In this document: in pieces, positions 1-11,942 of the stretch
Position numbering within the stretch: position 1 is the first letter of the stretch
Layout of the letters: every line of letters begins with the position of its first letter
NCBI RefSeq assembly: GCF_001640805.2
Contig: NC_066853.1
Location: 23,991,173-24,055,172, forward strand
Source of the DNA: Lates calcarifer
Lineage: Eukaryota; Chordata; Actinopteri; Centropomidae
Reading direction: 5' to 3'
DNA length: 64,000 nucleotides
Program-made: the position numbers and the translations under genes
Notes under the pieces: model-generated
The model's database searches: none
Told to the model about the DNA's origin: nothing
Seen by the model: only the letters and a program-made list of their open reading frames with translations

Positions 1-3000
1 TGTGTGTGTGTGACACTGTATGTCAATTGTATGTGTGTGTGTATGCGCAAGCAGGTGCTCTATTCGCTGTGTGGCGCTTTTATGGATGCGATTTATCGTC
101 TTCAGTCTCCAAAGTGAATATTAATAGATTTATAGCTCGGGAAACTTTGCAATCCATCTAAACTATGAAGGAGAGAGAGAGATCTAATCTGTCAGGGAAA
201 CAGAGTGAGGGAGTGTGTGAGAAGCAAAAGAGGAGATGGGTTGGCTGGAAGATGAAGAAAAGGAAGCGAGGAGCCTCTGGAGAACAGAATGTGTCTATGC
301 ACATTTGTCAAGACATGTAGTCAGCTGTCAGCACAAAACACCAGTTGTATTTAACTTTAGTGTAAAACACAGGTAGAAGAGTCTGTGTAATTCACTTTGA
401 TAGCATAAAAAAGCTACAACCTAAGAAAGTGATAATTTTTCTGCCAAGATGAGATGTCTCTGGCCATGCTGTTGGCATCACATTCTTTGTTTATGCTTCT
501 CAATGTGTCCCAGCAGCCTTTATGCAGTCACGTTTCACTGAAGTTGTTGTGAGCCTCTCTGTTCACTGATAGCACTCAGCAAGTTCCATTCTGCTAACTG
601 TCCAAAACGGTAACAGCTGTTTATTCTGCATAGCTTCAAACTATCTGCTCTAATTGGGAATTTGTATTGGTCTCTCAGCCAATAGGGGTGTTTGACAGAC
701 TCCCAGAGCATTTCTGTTGGCTGCTCTGTCCGATGAGGTTTGCTGTGGTGTGTGAGTGTGTGTGTTTGTGACATCAAGGACAGCAGACAAGCTGGTTCCC
801 AGTGTACAATGCAGAATAACCTCCAAATACCTGCATCTGCCCTCTATCACAAGGATGTGTATTTCCAAGTGTTAAGGTGGACGTAGTTGGCCCATCACTA
901 AAAAACTTGGGGCAACTTACAGAGAAAATAGTGATAATTTATGTGTGTGTATGTGTGTGTGCCAGAACTCTTTAGTGCCCATTAGTAGTGTTTTTTAATA
1001 GGGAATTTAATTGATTGAAGGTTGTTGGAAGGATAATGCTGTTTTTAAACTGTGCCTCCTGCTCCATCTTAAAAGAATCCAATACTTTCTGTTGGCCTGC
1101 TAAAAGCATGAATAAAAAACGATTAGTTTTGGCTGAGCTCTGTGCCAGTGTTTTAAGAGGAAGGAAGAAGGAGAAGAGGGAATAAAAGATGAGAGGAACA
1201 GCAATGAAGGAAGGGAAAAAAAAGTTTTGGGAGCTGTTTTGTTTGCTGTGCAAAGCAACTGGAGTATGGCTACACTTTGACTGATTCTCTAAGGGTTATT
1301 TGTTTAGCCAGTCGCAGTACTGCATGCTGTGTGGAGGAGCATATGCAAGTCTGGATCCAATCATCTCCCACCACTGCTAACTTGATGCTGCTGGCTGAAA
1401 TGGCACCTAATCACAGCTCCTACATCATAACGTCACAGCTATAAACAAACTGCAGTCAAATATGTACAGAAGTGAAGCTTTATGGCCAGGGAAAATATGT
1501 GCTGTAAATCATGCATGCCACATCAGCTGATCAGTTCAGTCAGCTAATGCGCACAAACACTGATCATGTTAAACACAGGGTGGTCCATTTATGACATCAT
1601 CCTTCCTGTGATTCTTCCACCAACCATGATTCCTCATGTTGTGTTAGCTTCCACATCAGGTACACTTTAAACAGTATGCTCCTGTGATTGTCATTTTTGA
1701 AAATTGGTCACATTTCAGCCAAATTTTCCATTTTGAAGGGAAAATATGGCACCAACATGAATCTGCTTGGCCAAATCACAAACACACCAGTTTTTTGCTT
1801 TATTTAATTGTGATTTGAAATATTGCTGTTTATCTTGTCAAAGTAAGCGAACTTTAGGTTTTGCCCGGCAGCAGTAGCTTTTCCAAACTGAAGTTTGAAC
1901 CCATGCATTTTTTATTTGATGCAAGGCATAGTAGTCTGCAGCGTATGATGTGCAGCAAAATACCTACAGCTGTGGTTTCAATATATCATTTCACTTAGTC
2001 AGTCAGTCCCCAAATCTGCACCTCTCAGCTAATATGCTGTCTGTATGATGCATCCAGAGTTAGCTATGAGCAATGTTGAATGATGCAACACTATGTGATG
2101 TGGTTTCATTGCAAGCCATACTCAAGTTCAGGAGAGAAATGGTGGGAGGAGGTCGATAACGTGTCCAGAAAGAGGTACATAGTTAAGCACCAACCACAAA
2201 CACTTGAAATCTTTTAACAAGATACTTTTTTTTGTTTTTTGATTAATCATCTAGAAGGATCTGTTGTCAAAGATAATTTTCCTTGTGTCCCAGGTTACTC
2301 CTTTAAATTATCTGTTTCATCAGACTAACAGATTAACCAATACACAAATACTTTCAACTTGCAGTGATATAAAACAAACATGATGTTGCTTGATGAGTAA
2401 CTTAATTTATTAGCTGAATATTAAAATGGTTGCCATTTATCCCAAGACGTTCAGTTTTGGAACTGTCCACCTTTTTGGCTTGTACTACAAATAGACCATA
2501 TCTCAGTGATATGTGACTGCTGCAGCATTTCATTCCCATTACAACAAGTGTTCCCTACTGAATATTTGGCACATGCTTAATTTTACGTGGGGAGTGTTTT
2601 AAACAGCAGAGCCACTACTGTCAATTAAGTATATGACCATTTATGCACTAATGTTTTAGTGTAGTAACAGAGTAGTGAAGTGATAGTGTTTCTTTCTCAA
2701 CTACAACATATATTTATGTGTATGCATACACTCCTGCATACATGTACACAAAATGACCTCCTGCTTACAGAAGAGAAGGACACACAAGATAAATAAATAA
2801 ATTCAGGTAAAAGATTATCTGTAAAAATCCCTCAACCTCTCCCCACTAGAGTATGAAACTCTGAAAAGCTTGTTGAATGGTGTGATGAAATGCAAAGTCA
2901 TCAGGCTAAAAGCAAATGGTGTTATTCTGAAGCTCTCACAAAGGAAACCGTTTGGAAATGACATCCTTGAACAGCAAGAATATGCACATACTATATGGTG

Positions 3001-3975
3001 ATCAGTCAGTTTGGCTTTTGGTTCAGTCACAATATGTAGGTTATATGGAATTAAATGGTGCTGCAGTTAATTATGCCATAACATTTTAATATTTTCACTT
3101 TTTTCCCTTTAAACCACATTTAAATTTATTTCTTGCATGCAAACATGTCTGGATTTAGTGAGTCAGAAAATGACCAGGGAACAGTCAGGAAAGTCATCAC
3201 TCTCCAACACTGTCTCCCTCATAGCTCAGGTCATTGGTAATCATTTAGCCTCATTTTAGCCTCAAATTAAGTGCAAGAAGTAAACATTTACCCCTTGACT
3301 GCATCCATGCTCAATTTGTGGATTGATATGAGCTCACTTTAAATGAACTCATTTACTGAATGTTGTTAAGGTTTGAGAGTGGAGGGGATAAATGGGCAGA
3401 GGGAAGTGGCTGAAGTGATAAGAGATTTCATCCAAATGGAGAGGCTTGAGTTTTTGCATGGTTCTAATTTTTCTAATTATCCTTCTCCAAGATAAATTCA
3501 TATCTGCATCAGATATGACATTTATCATCAACCCACAGCTAATCAAATCCTAATCATAATGTGTTTGGTTTGTCAAGATCAGCTATTGTGTTATTGTTAG
3601 TTATTGTGATTCATCCTGGGAGTGACATCTATGTCTGAACCAAATTAGATGTATATAACCAAATCACACGTATTCCATCCAATGGTTACAGAGACACATC
3701 ACAAAAATCTGAAATGTCTACCACATAATGGCAATACAGCAAAAGTCACCAAAAAAGTAGGGTTTATCGTCTGAAGAACATGAATGTCTCATTAACCACA
3801 GAAATCATCATAATTTAACAAAAAGTAGAGAAATTAAGGGACTGTCAGTGCACTGTTAATTTCCCAGATGGTTGCATTTAAGGACGAATGGGACTACTGG
3901 AAAATTCTTTTGTGCACCTCATGCAAAAACTGCACTAATGTCTTTCTATATATTTTTTTATACAACTGTGGGTCA
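1..3975. other. non-coding stretch, no gene seen
   Basis: No ORF above about 90 codons and none with recognisable domains. The first 12 bases are the end of a (TG)n tract cut by the window edge, and short TG runs occur near 740-765 and 942-961. The block 1261-1445 is free of simple repeats, has mixed composition with CCAAT-like and CGTCA-type motifs, and looks more constrained than its surroundings, but that is an impression only. Confidence 0.6.
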
Positions 3976-4043
3976 TACACAACAAAATCAGCAGTGTTAA
4001 TTCAACACTTATCGAGTTCAATTCAACACTTTGAAAGTGTCTA

Positions 4044-4251
4044 TGAGGGGACTTCAAAAAGTTTGTGGAAAAAGTAGCTAAAAATCATATGCAGGGATTT
4101 TGATCTCAATGCAACTGCACGTTGTCGTACTGTGTCATAACATGTTCTAACATTAACCCTTAAATGCATGTTGCAACGCAAAAATAAACATCATAACTTA
4201 AACCGTTTTTTCCAACTGTCCTTTTTCCTCTAACTTTTTGAAGCCCCCTTG
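4044..4251. mobile_element. 208-bp mariner-type MITE
   Basis: The 31-bp ends are inverted repeats: TGAGGGGACTTCAAAAAGTT on the left and, reverse complemented, CAAGGGGGCTTCAAAAAGTT on the right, both continuing into GGAAAAAG. Each side is flanked by TA (4042-4043 and 4252-4253), the target duplication of Tc1/mariner elements. It is far too short to code for a transposase, so it would have been moved in trans. It interrupts the left arm of the surrounding element between two AACACT-rich segments, which gives a clear relative age. Confidence 0.75.
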
Positions 4252-4254
4252 TAT

Positions 4255-4525
4255 ATTGGTCCACACTACAGAGAGTTAAAACTACACTTTTGAAAGTGTT
4301 AAAAACTTCACACTATGACAGAGTTGCAGCAACTCTCTTAATAGTTAAAATTTAACACTAGTCAACACAGGTAAGTGTTAAATTTATACAACACTAGTGT
4401 GTAGTGTCAAAAGTTAACACTATCCATATATTCTTTTTTAACACTGAATAGAGTTACTGCCATATTAACACTGTAGAGGATGAATTGAATTGAACTCAAT
4501 ATTTAACTCTTTGTAGAGTTGATAT
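4255..4525. repeat. degenerate AACACT/GAGTT palindromic repeat arm
   Basis: More than ten copies of AACACT or its complement AGTGTT alternate with GAGTT/AACTC, several arranged as short palindromes such as TTAACACTAGT. The same vocabulary recurs at 6873-7012, so this is the left subterminal arm of the surrounding transposon rather than an independent satellite. It yields many small hairpins on either strand. Confidence 0.55.
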
Positions 4526-5376
4526 GTATTTTGAAAACACCATAGAGAGTCAATTCATAATCTCCAAATCCACCCCCTTACACTATACAGTATTATTCCC
4601 TACTGCAATGAAAGAAGGCAACAAAACAAACCTGTATTTTCATATTGACAAACTTACACATATTGACAGCACTGGTTTTACAATAACATATTGTCTGAAC
4701 AATGGACGGCAGTCCTCAATAGCATAGGTTACACAATATGGCAATGTGGCAGTGTGTGTGTAATCATGATAGCGGAAATGCTAATCCGTATACTTCAAAA
4801 GTCTGTTTTCATTTGAATTCCCCCATCATCACATCGCACTGCTACAGTGGACTTTTAAAGAAATATATATTTTTAAACTAGTGCTACAAACAGAAACTGA
4901 CCAAGCACATGAACTTTCGTGAATAATCTCAAAACGTGTTGTTATCGTGTCCTTGCCTTGAAAATAAGTGTTACCTCACTGTTCTGTTGCCGTAAGGGAC
5001 CAGTGGACTGCTAACTGCTATTTTACCCATGAGCAAAACGTTACTAGATCCATTAATTCACTTAGCAACACATGATAGAGGTTTATTTTTTCAATTAACT
5101 AGGCAGTACATGGCAAACTGATTAGCTAATGGTTTTTTAAGCAACCGGGATATTTAGCATAAACCACCAGCTAAAATAAATAGTACTAGGTAGGTAATTT
5201 AAGATTAGATGTACACACATCAATGCTCCTGGTCACAATTGGAGTGTTGTCTGGTCACGTCCAGTCTAAAATAAAGACAATAGCTGGCTGGTCTCCCGTC
5301 TCCATGCTGGAAAAAACAGACATGTTGGACCTCTGGCAATAACACTGGCTACCTAGTTAAATCAACTCTGTAGAGA

Positions 5377-5399
5377 ATCAGAATCAGAATCAGAATCAA
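5377..5399 (+). repeat. (GAATCA)n LINE 3' tail
   Basis: Nearly four tandem copies of GAATCA at the 3' end of the minus-strand LINE. The short tail marks the exact end of the retrotransposed copy. Confidence 0.8.
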
Positions 5400-5454
5400 A
5401 CTTTATTGCCAAGTAAGTTTGCACATACAATGAATTTGTCTTGGTATATTGGTG

Positions 5455-6844
5455 CTAAAGGACAGTTATAGTAAAAGAGAAGAGTGAAGAGCAAGAACTA
5501 TATTTACAAGGAACATAAATATACATAATTAAAAAGTAAATTGTAGAGTGCAAAAATGTTAGAAGGTGGCAGTGATTGTCCGGATGTACTGGGGGGTGGG
5601 GGGAATTATAGTCTGTGATAGTCTGCGTGTGTGTGTGTTTTTTTTGGGGGGGGGGGGCTAGATCTTGTTCAGGAGCCCAGTTGCAGACAGGAAGAAACTG
5701 TTCTTGTGGCGTGAGGTCTTGGTTTTGGGGAACTGCAACCTCCTGCCAAGGGAGTGTCCTGAAGAGTTTGTGACCAGGATGGGAGGGATCAGCCATGATC
5801 TTTCCTGCCCACCTCAGGGTCCTGGAAGTGTACAGGTCCTGGAGAGAAGGCAGGTTACAGCCGATCACCTTCTCAGCAGACCAGATGACACGCTGCAGTC
5901 TGCAGACTGCATCTGGTACACAGATGGAGATGGAGGAGGTGAGGATGGATTCAATGATGGAGGTGTAGAAGTGCACCATCATTGTCCTTGGCAGGTTGAA
6001 CTTCTTCAGCTGCCGCAGGAAGTACATCCTCTGCTGGGCCTTCTTGATCAGGGAGCTGATGCTTAGCTCACTTGAGGTCCTGGGTGATGATGGTCCCCAG
6101 GAAACGGAAGGCAACACAGAACACAGGCTGATGGGGGAGGGTGAAGCTGTGTTCTTCCTGAAGTCTACAACTATCTCCACTGTCTTCACAGCGTTGAGCT
6201 CTAGGTTGTTTTCACTGCACCACGTAACCAGCTGATCAATCTCCCTCCTGTAGGCAGACTCATCCCCACCAGAGATGAGCCCAACGAGGGTGGGTGTCAA
6301 ACTTCAGGAGTTTGACAGACTGGTGACTGGAGGTGCAGCTGTTGGTATACAGGGAGAAGAGTAGAGGGGAGAGAACACAGCCTTGAGGGGAGCTGGTGCT
6401 GATGGTCAGATAGTTGGAGATGTGTTTTCCCAGCTTCACATGCTGCCTCCTGTTTGACAGGAAGTCTGTGATCCACCTGCAGATGGAGTCAGGCACGCTC
6501 AGCTGGGAGAGCTTGTCCTGTAACAGTGCTGGAATCATGGTGTTAAAGGCGGAGCTGAAGTCCGCAAAAAGGATCCTGGCATAGGTTCCTGGGGACTCCA
6601 TGTGCTGCAGGATGAAGTGGAGGGCCATGTTGACTGCATCATCTACAGACCTGTTGCCTCTGTAGGCGAACTGCAGGGGATCCAGGAGTGGGTTGGTGAT
6701 GGATTTGAGGTGGGACAGCACAAGGCACTCAAATGACTTCATTACCACAGAGGTCAGGGCGACGGGTCTGTAGTCATTAAGTCCTGTGATCCCTAATTGT
6801 TTGGGGACAGGGATGATGGTGGAGGCCTTGAAGCAGGCTGGCAC
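5455..6844 (-). pseudogene. LINE reverse transcriptase, broken
   Basis: Two overlapping minus-strand reading frames give one RNA-directed DNA polymerase split by lesions. The first (6844 to 6260, 194 codons) has the hallmark segments [32 protein letters not shown] and [17 protein letters not shown]. The second (from 6300) continues with [25 protein letters not shown] and the thumb and C-terminal segment SLIKKAQQRMYFLRQLKKFN through ADPSHPGHKLF. At about 6290-6300 the sequence reads LLKF-D-T where the family has an (F/Y)ADD motif: two residues are missing and the frame shifts, so the metal-binding aspartate pair is destroyed. Further frame changes near 6080-6130 and 5780-5670 garble the next segments. 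It cannot make active enzyme. Assignment as a fish LINE polymerase is firm; the clade (Rex1 versus L2) is from memory of family style. Confidence 0.85.
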
Positions 6845-7012
6845 ATGGCATGTCTCCAGTGAGGTGTTAGCTGAGTATGTAATTTAACTCTCTGTATCAA
6901 CACTGACACTGTCTAAGGAATAACTATCTTGTAGTTGAATTAGCCTTTAACAAGAGTTCAAATGACTCTATATTTTAGCTTTTAACTCTAACACTTTTGA
7001 TTTTGCTGTGTA

Positions 7013-10000
7013 GGTCTTCTAAATCCTTCTGTTTGATTTTTGAAATTGAAAGAAATAGTAACAATAGAGATAAAAGGTATTTTGCTGCCTCCTAGCGAAT
7101 GATAAATTGGTGAATGTGGATATTGTAAATAATAATATGAATAATAATATTATTATTCTTAAATGATTTTTTTTTTTTTAGTAACACCCATTTGACTGGT
7201 ATCCACCCAGATAATATTTCTAACTGTTACATTCATCACACAGTTGGCTTTAGAAATAATATTTTTGCAGGTACTTGAATAAGGTTATTGTAACATTTAC
7301 AATCATTTTTTTATATCATTAGGTTTTAGTGCATTTTCTGCTCATTTGAAATGATATTTTAATACACTTGACAACTTTGATTACATTACAGACTTTGAAT
7401 TAATTACAGAGTGTCGTCATCTGGCACACACACTCTCGCTCTGTCAAAGCCATCTCTTCTCGTTGATGCCATTATGCCATTCAGGAGAGTTGCTTAGTCA
7501 CTTATGATGTCATATTAACAGCACTGATTGATTTTGCCATAGAGTCATAGATGCTGTAATTGGTCCCGAGAATAAATCTCCAAAGTGGCCTCATTAATTA
7601 AGACACAGCAGAATGACTCAGCTAGGATTTAATGGTTTGGCAGATCAAGTCCAAAGAACAGTTGAATATATTTTGAATGCTTGTGGATTGTTTGATTTAT
7701 CTCTTCTTCATGCAGGTGACACATTTGCTGTTGTAGCAGTATAAGGGTCTGACAAAAGAAACAAATACACTTCAATTGTCCGAACTCCGAAAGGATGTTT
7801 GACTTTGGCTCTGATGTGAAATGTTACCTGTGTATCTCAATAGAACAATAAGCCTCATTCAGAGGCATTTGGTTTTACACGTTTTACAAGTTTTCCGAGT
7901 CATCAAACTCTCTTTACTGCACAAAGGTGTATATTCATGAATTTGACTATTAGCATAATCTACACTGTTACATTTCTTCATGACTTTTACAACAGCATCA
8001 CTTATGAAGCTGAATTAGTATCTTGAAAAATGAAGCAGCGGGCACTGTTTTCAGTGAAAAAGCTCCTAAGATCAAAACCTACCTGCTCAGCACCAAGTCA
8101 CAGACAGACAAAGTAGATGCTATCTGGTGAAAATAGTCTAGCAGTTAGCATTTAAAGACCCAGACTTTTACCAAGAGGTTGAGACCAAAAGCAGAGTTTA
8201 GAGTCAGTACTGGCCTTTATCGGGTGGACAGACACACATCAGAAAATAAATGTTAATGTTCCATATCTGCAATAGGTGTGAATTAGTGCCTGCTAGCTAA
8301 ATATTTGATGCATTAACTTAAAATTTAACTGTATTAAGTGTGATATATCAAATATTGATGTTGCATTTACAGCTTGTTTTTGCTTCCCCAAAAATTGCCA
8401 AAGAAAAAAAACTCTTAATGCAAGTTTGTTAACAACATATAGGTGGTTCTCACACTTGGTTCTACCCTTTATTATTTTTATCACCATAGTACGTAACAGT
8501 AGTTCAAACTGGACTGGCCGTCTTCAGCCATTTGTCATTATATGTAATTAAGAGTAGAATGGTAGTTAAGCAACCAAAATGATTTGGTTCAAGAAATGGG
8601 AGCAATTTTTCTATCTTTTCATTTCTTCTTTGTACTTGATGTATGTGTCTGTGCGTCTGCCTGTGTTATGAAACGATTCATTTGATGAATCAAACTGGAC
8701 CCATTAGGTTATACAAGAGAAGACGGCTCAAAGGAAAGGTATTTCATTTTCATTCAAAGTCCACGTCTGTCTGTCTGTATGTATGCTTTCAGACAGTTTC
8801 TCAGGTGAAACTATGATCCTTTGATGCCCACTGTGGCTCACTATCTAACACTAGCCAACTCCACAGAACATAAGACAAAAAGGAAGATTTATGCCCTGGA
8901 TTGAGCCTCCCAGGCAGTGCAGGGACTAAGATAGTCTGAATCTGTCAGTGAAGTCTTGTTACAGGACAACCCCTGTTATGTTGAATGAAATAGCTAATTC
9001 ACACCACAATACATATCTACCCCAAATGTGTGACTGGTCCTTGGAGGTTAGTAGAACATTTTGGTGACTGGGTCACAAGAAAAGGTGGTGTTAGTATAAC
9101 TTTCAGCATCTGTCATGTGCTTTATTGGTGGGAAAATATTTTTCTTATGTGTCTTGCAAACAATAAATAGTCAATACAGAAGCAAGTCCATAAAATCAGT
9201 TTTAAAGATTTAGTATCTAAAGTTTGTCTGCAAGATTCATTACAAGTTTGCAGTAGTAAACTTGTTCTAGAATCTTGTTCACAACCACACATTATAAACT
9301 ATTAATCATCTTAAATCTATTATGAGACTAACAATTCCTATAATATTGGTAAAGGAGCTTATCCACCTCCACACGCAGAGTTTCACTCCTCAAGCATTTA
9401 CCTTTTCAGGCACATGAAAACATGTCTTTCTTCAGTCAGATGGCTGGCTTAACCACACGGTGTGTGTTTGATCACCACAGGTGGCAGCCTGCTCCTGGGG
9501 GTGGTGCTGAGATCAGTTGTGCCTGGAGCCTCCTGTTGGCTCAGTGTGCTACACAGTCCTCTCATGAATGTATCAGGTCAAACAGCTGCTTTTGTCATGG
9601 GATTCAGCAGATGTGGGGTTATGATAACTGCTGCCAATGGCTTTGGATTGAAACTTCAGATAGGTGATATTTGTGCTAAAGACACAAGCACATTATTCTG
9701 GCGAGTAGAAGAGACATGGATGGAAGGTTTAGGATTCAAGCATTTGGGTATTGGCAAAGTGAGTTACAAAGTCCTGTAAGTTAATGCAGCAGGTAAATCT
9801 GTTCCTCAAATCAGTTGTGTCCCTCATGAGAACTGTTTTCATGTTTTTTCATGTGTTGTTTAGTGTTTTGACAGGTCAAATCACATACTGCACATCACCT
9901 GACATTTTCAATTCTGACTCAGGCCACTTTCATATGTTATCCCTTATCTGATAAATATTTGTTGAGTTTGAACTGTCAGAATTCCTATATTTTTTGGTGA

Positions 10001-11000
10001 CACTGGTGCAATATTTGTCTTGGCTCTCTGCTGGTAACTGAGGAACTGAGTCTCATTATCCTTCTTCTTGTTCACAAGACTGGATAGCAAACCGGGTAAA
10101 ATGGCCAACTGCTCTGTGCTCCCAACCCACTCAAAACCTACTGTAAATTCCATGTGTGGCACCCGGTCTGTGGCAATTTGATATACTTATTTGAGAAAAG
10201 GAGAACATGATCTACTGAAGTACATACTGGTATGATGTGAGAAGTAATGATAAGGGCCTTAAGGTGGACCCTCTTTTATTACCTAAAAGGCCTGAAGAAA
10301 AGAAAAAATATCCCTGTGTTAAAATCTAGCTCAGAGATTCTTTCATTATGCTGCATTTTCCTACATTAATTTGCTCATACAACCAAACAATAATCCTTGG
10401 ATACTTCACTATAGGAATAGTACACATTGTGCGTGAAGACTGAAGAATGACTCCATTCATTTCATTTTTCTGGCCACCTTATGAGTCTAGTTCCAATATT
10501 CACTCTCTATTATCTCTGTTTTTGGTCTCTACCAATTCCTATCGTAGCGTAGTCATAGCTTTTAGAGCCTTTTTGTTTTTGTTGTTGCTAATGAAAATGT
10601 CATAAAAATGATTATAGTGATCAAAGTGAGCCAGAACAGTGAGGTTGTGGGCTAGGACAGCTAAACAATGAACTGAAAGTCACTATTATAGATGAGGGAA
10701 GCTGCAAGTGATAATTCTGTGTAGGTCCCTCACCACCAGAAACACATTTCACATTGTCACATTGTTGTCACAATGTCATTTTATACATATGGATACATAA
10801 AAATATAAATCACAGCAGCTTTAAACCCTCAACTAACCTTAAAGAAGATTAAGACTGGAATAAAAGAATGGATCATACTTGAATGTTTCTTTGACCACAT
10901 TTCTTGCATAAAGCCAGCTATAATGACATGAACAAGTGAATGTAGTCCAGTGTTGATATGAAATATGCAGAATGAAATAATAATGCACAACCGAATAATG
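7013..11000. other. non-coding stretch, no gene seen
   Basis: AT-rich with a short (AAT)n patch at 7125-7160. No repeat family was recognised and ORFs are at most 105 codons. The block 7480-7645 is repeat-free with several homeobox-like TAATTA/TGATTGAT and AP-1-like TGACTCA motifs and may be regulatory. Overlapping plus-strand ORFs at 9422-9779 (81 and 105 codons) match no family I know and have no supporting splice or promoter signals beyond a weak acceptor-like CACAG near 9480. Confidence 0.55.
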
Positions 11001-11065
11001 AAAAAAAAAAGAAAAAAAAATATATATATAGATAGATAGATAGATATAGAGAAATATAGATATAT
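11001..11065 (+). repeat. poly(A), (TA)n and (GATA)n simple repeat
   Basis: Two A runs of 9-10 bases separated by G, then a (TA) run, then four to five GATA units and decayed GATATA units. Confidence 0.9.
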
Positions 11066-11126
11066 TTGATCAAACAGTTGAACTAATCAGACCACAACTT
11101 ATACAAGGAGCTGCCTGATCAGGCAG

Positions 11127-11130
<4 letters not shown>

Positions 11131-11199
<69 letters not shown>
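11131..11199 (+). repeat. (TG)n microsatellite, about 69 bp
   Basis: About 34 uninterrupted TG units, the longest pure dinucleotide tract in the window. Readings such as long Cys-Val or His-Thr peptides across it are artefacts. Confidence 0.97.
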
Positions 11200-11201
<2 letters not shown>

Positions 11202-11710
11202 TCCCAATGGATCTGAGCTTGACTGACATGCAGAATAAGAATATTGATGAATTTTTAATCAATGTAGGACACAGTGAAGTGTTGATCGATTCAGCTGTGA
11301 ATATTAATTCCAAAACGACATCATATTCATCAGACCTGAGACCACACTGAGCAAACTGACTTTTGACAATGTAACCATGGAGCTTGATAAATAAGTAATA
11401 CCAGGCATATTTCCTAAAGGTCTCAGTAATATGTCTCTATGAGCCTGGACTTCATTGCAAGAATAAATTTCTCATTTTAGTCCTGAGCTGAAAATGTTTA
11501 AGAATCTTTGTGTCAATACAGCTGCAGCTAGAATGAATTTGAGGTCATTTGGGAGTGAAAGTGTTTGGTCTGCTTGCTGCTGGTAGCCTGCTGATGACTT
11601 TGTTTTGTTCTCTGTGGTTTCTAGGAGACATATGGTGAATGTTATGGTCTAGACCCACTCCTCTGGACCCATCAGTGATGCTTAGATCAAACAGCTCGCT
11701 GCTCTGTTTC

Positions 11711-11713
<3 letters not shown>

Positions 11714-11792
<79 letters not shown>

Positions 11793-11863
11793 AATCAGAT
11801 CGGTATGTAACTATATGTGAAGTCAGTCCATCAGTCAGACTCTTTTCCTAAGGGACACAGTCT

Positions 11864-11916
<53 letters not shown>

Positions 11917-11942
11917 TTCTTTCTCTGTGTGTGTGTGTGTGT
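11714..11942 (+). repeat. compound (TG)n(GA)n ... (TC)n ... (TG)n microsatellites
   Basis: TG repeats at 11714-11757 pass directly into GA repeats to 11790. After 74 bases of unique sequence comes a (TC)n tract at 11865-11911, then interrupted CT and a (TG) tract to 11942. The GA and TC tracts are complementary and about 75 bp apart, so they can pair as a hairpin stem. Confidence 0.95.

Larger units (their letters stand above)
5377..6872 (-). mobile_element. 5'-truncated LINE of the Rex1/L2/CR1 group
   Basis: On the minus strand the element runs from about 6872 (start of the surviving reverse transcriptase) to 5377. The 3' end has a short untranslated region reading TTTATTGCCAAGTAAG on the opposite strand, followed by a four-unit GAATCA tail (TGATTC on the coding strand), the kind of short tandem 3' tail used by CR1-like LINEs that need no poly(A). 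It lacks the endonuclease domain and the 5' part of the reverse transcriptase, as expected of incomplete target-primed reverse transcription. An (AC)n, poly(A) and poly(C) stretch at 5626-5657 (seen as TG, T8, G12 on the plus strand) lies in the 3' part. Flanks aactctgta (left) and aactctctgta (right) might be an eroded target duplication. Confidence 0.85.
3976..7012. mobile_element. DNA transposon-like element with inverted ends, carrying two later insertions
   Basis: The left end at 3976 reads TACACAACAAAATCAGCAGT and the right end, read on the minus strand from 7012, reads TACACAGCAAAATCAAAAGT, so the element has terminal inverted repeats of at least 24 bp with few mismatches. The flanks ggtca (3971-3975) and ggtct (7013-7017) could be a diverged 5-bp target duplication. 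Inside both ends are many copies of AACACT/AGTGTT and GAGTT/AACTC in both orientations (about 3990-4525 and 6873-7000), typical of non-autonomous elements with palindromic subterminal repeats. A mariner-type MITE (4044-4251) and a LINE (5377-6872) sit inside it, so it is older than both. No transposase was seen in the remaining 4530-5370 interior. I cannot name the superfamily. Confidence 0.6.

Noticed and set aside
3868..4077. 69-codon ORF with a hydrophobic centre
   Set aside because: It crosses the boundary of the TACACA element into a MITE, so it cannot be a conserved gene.
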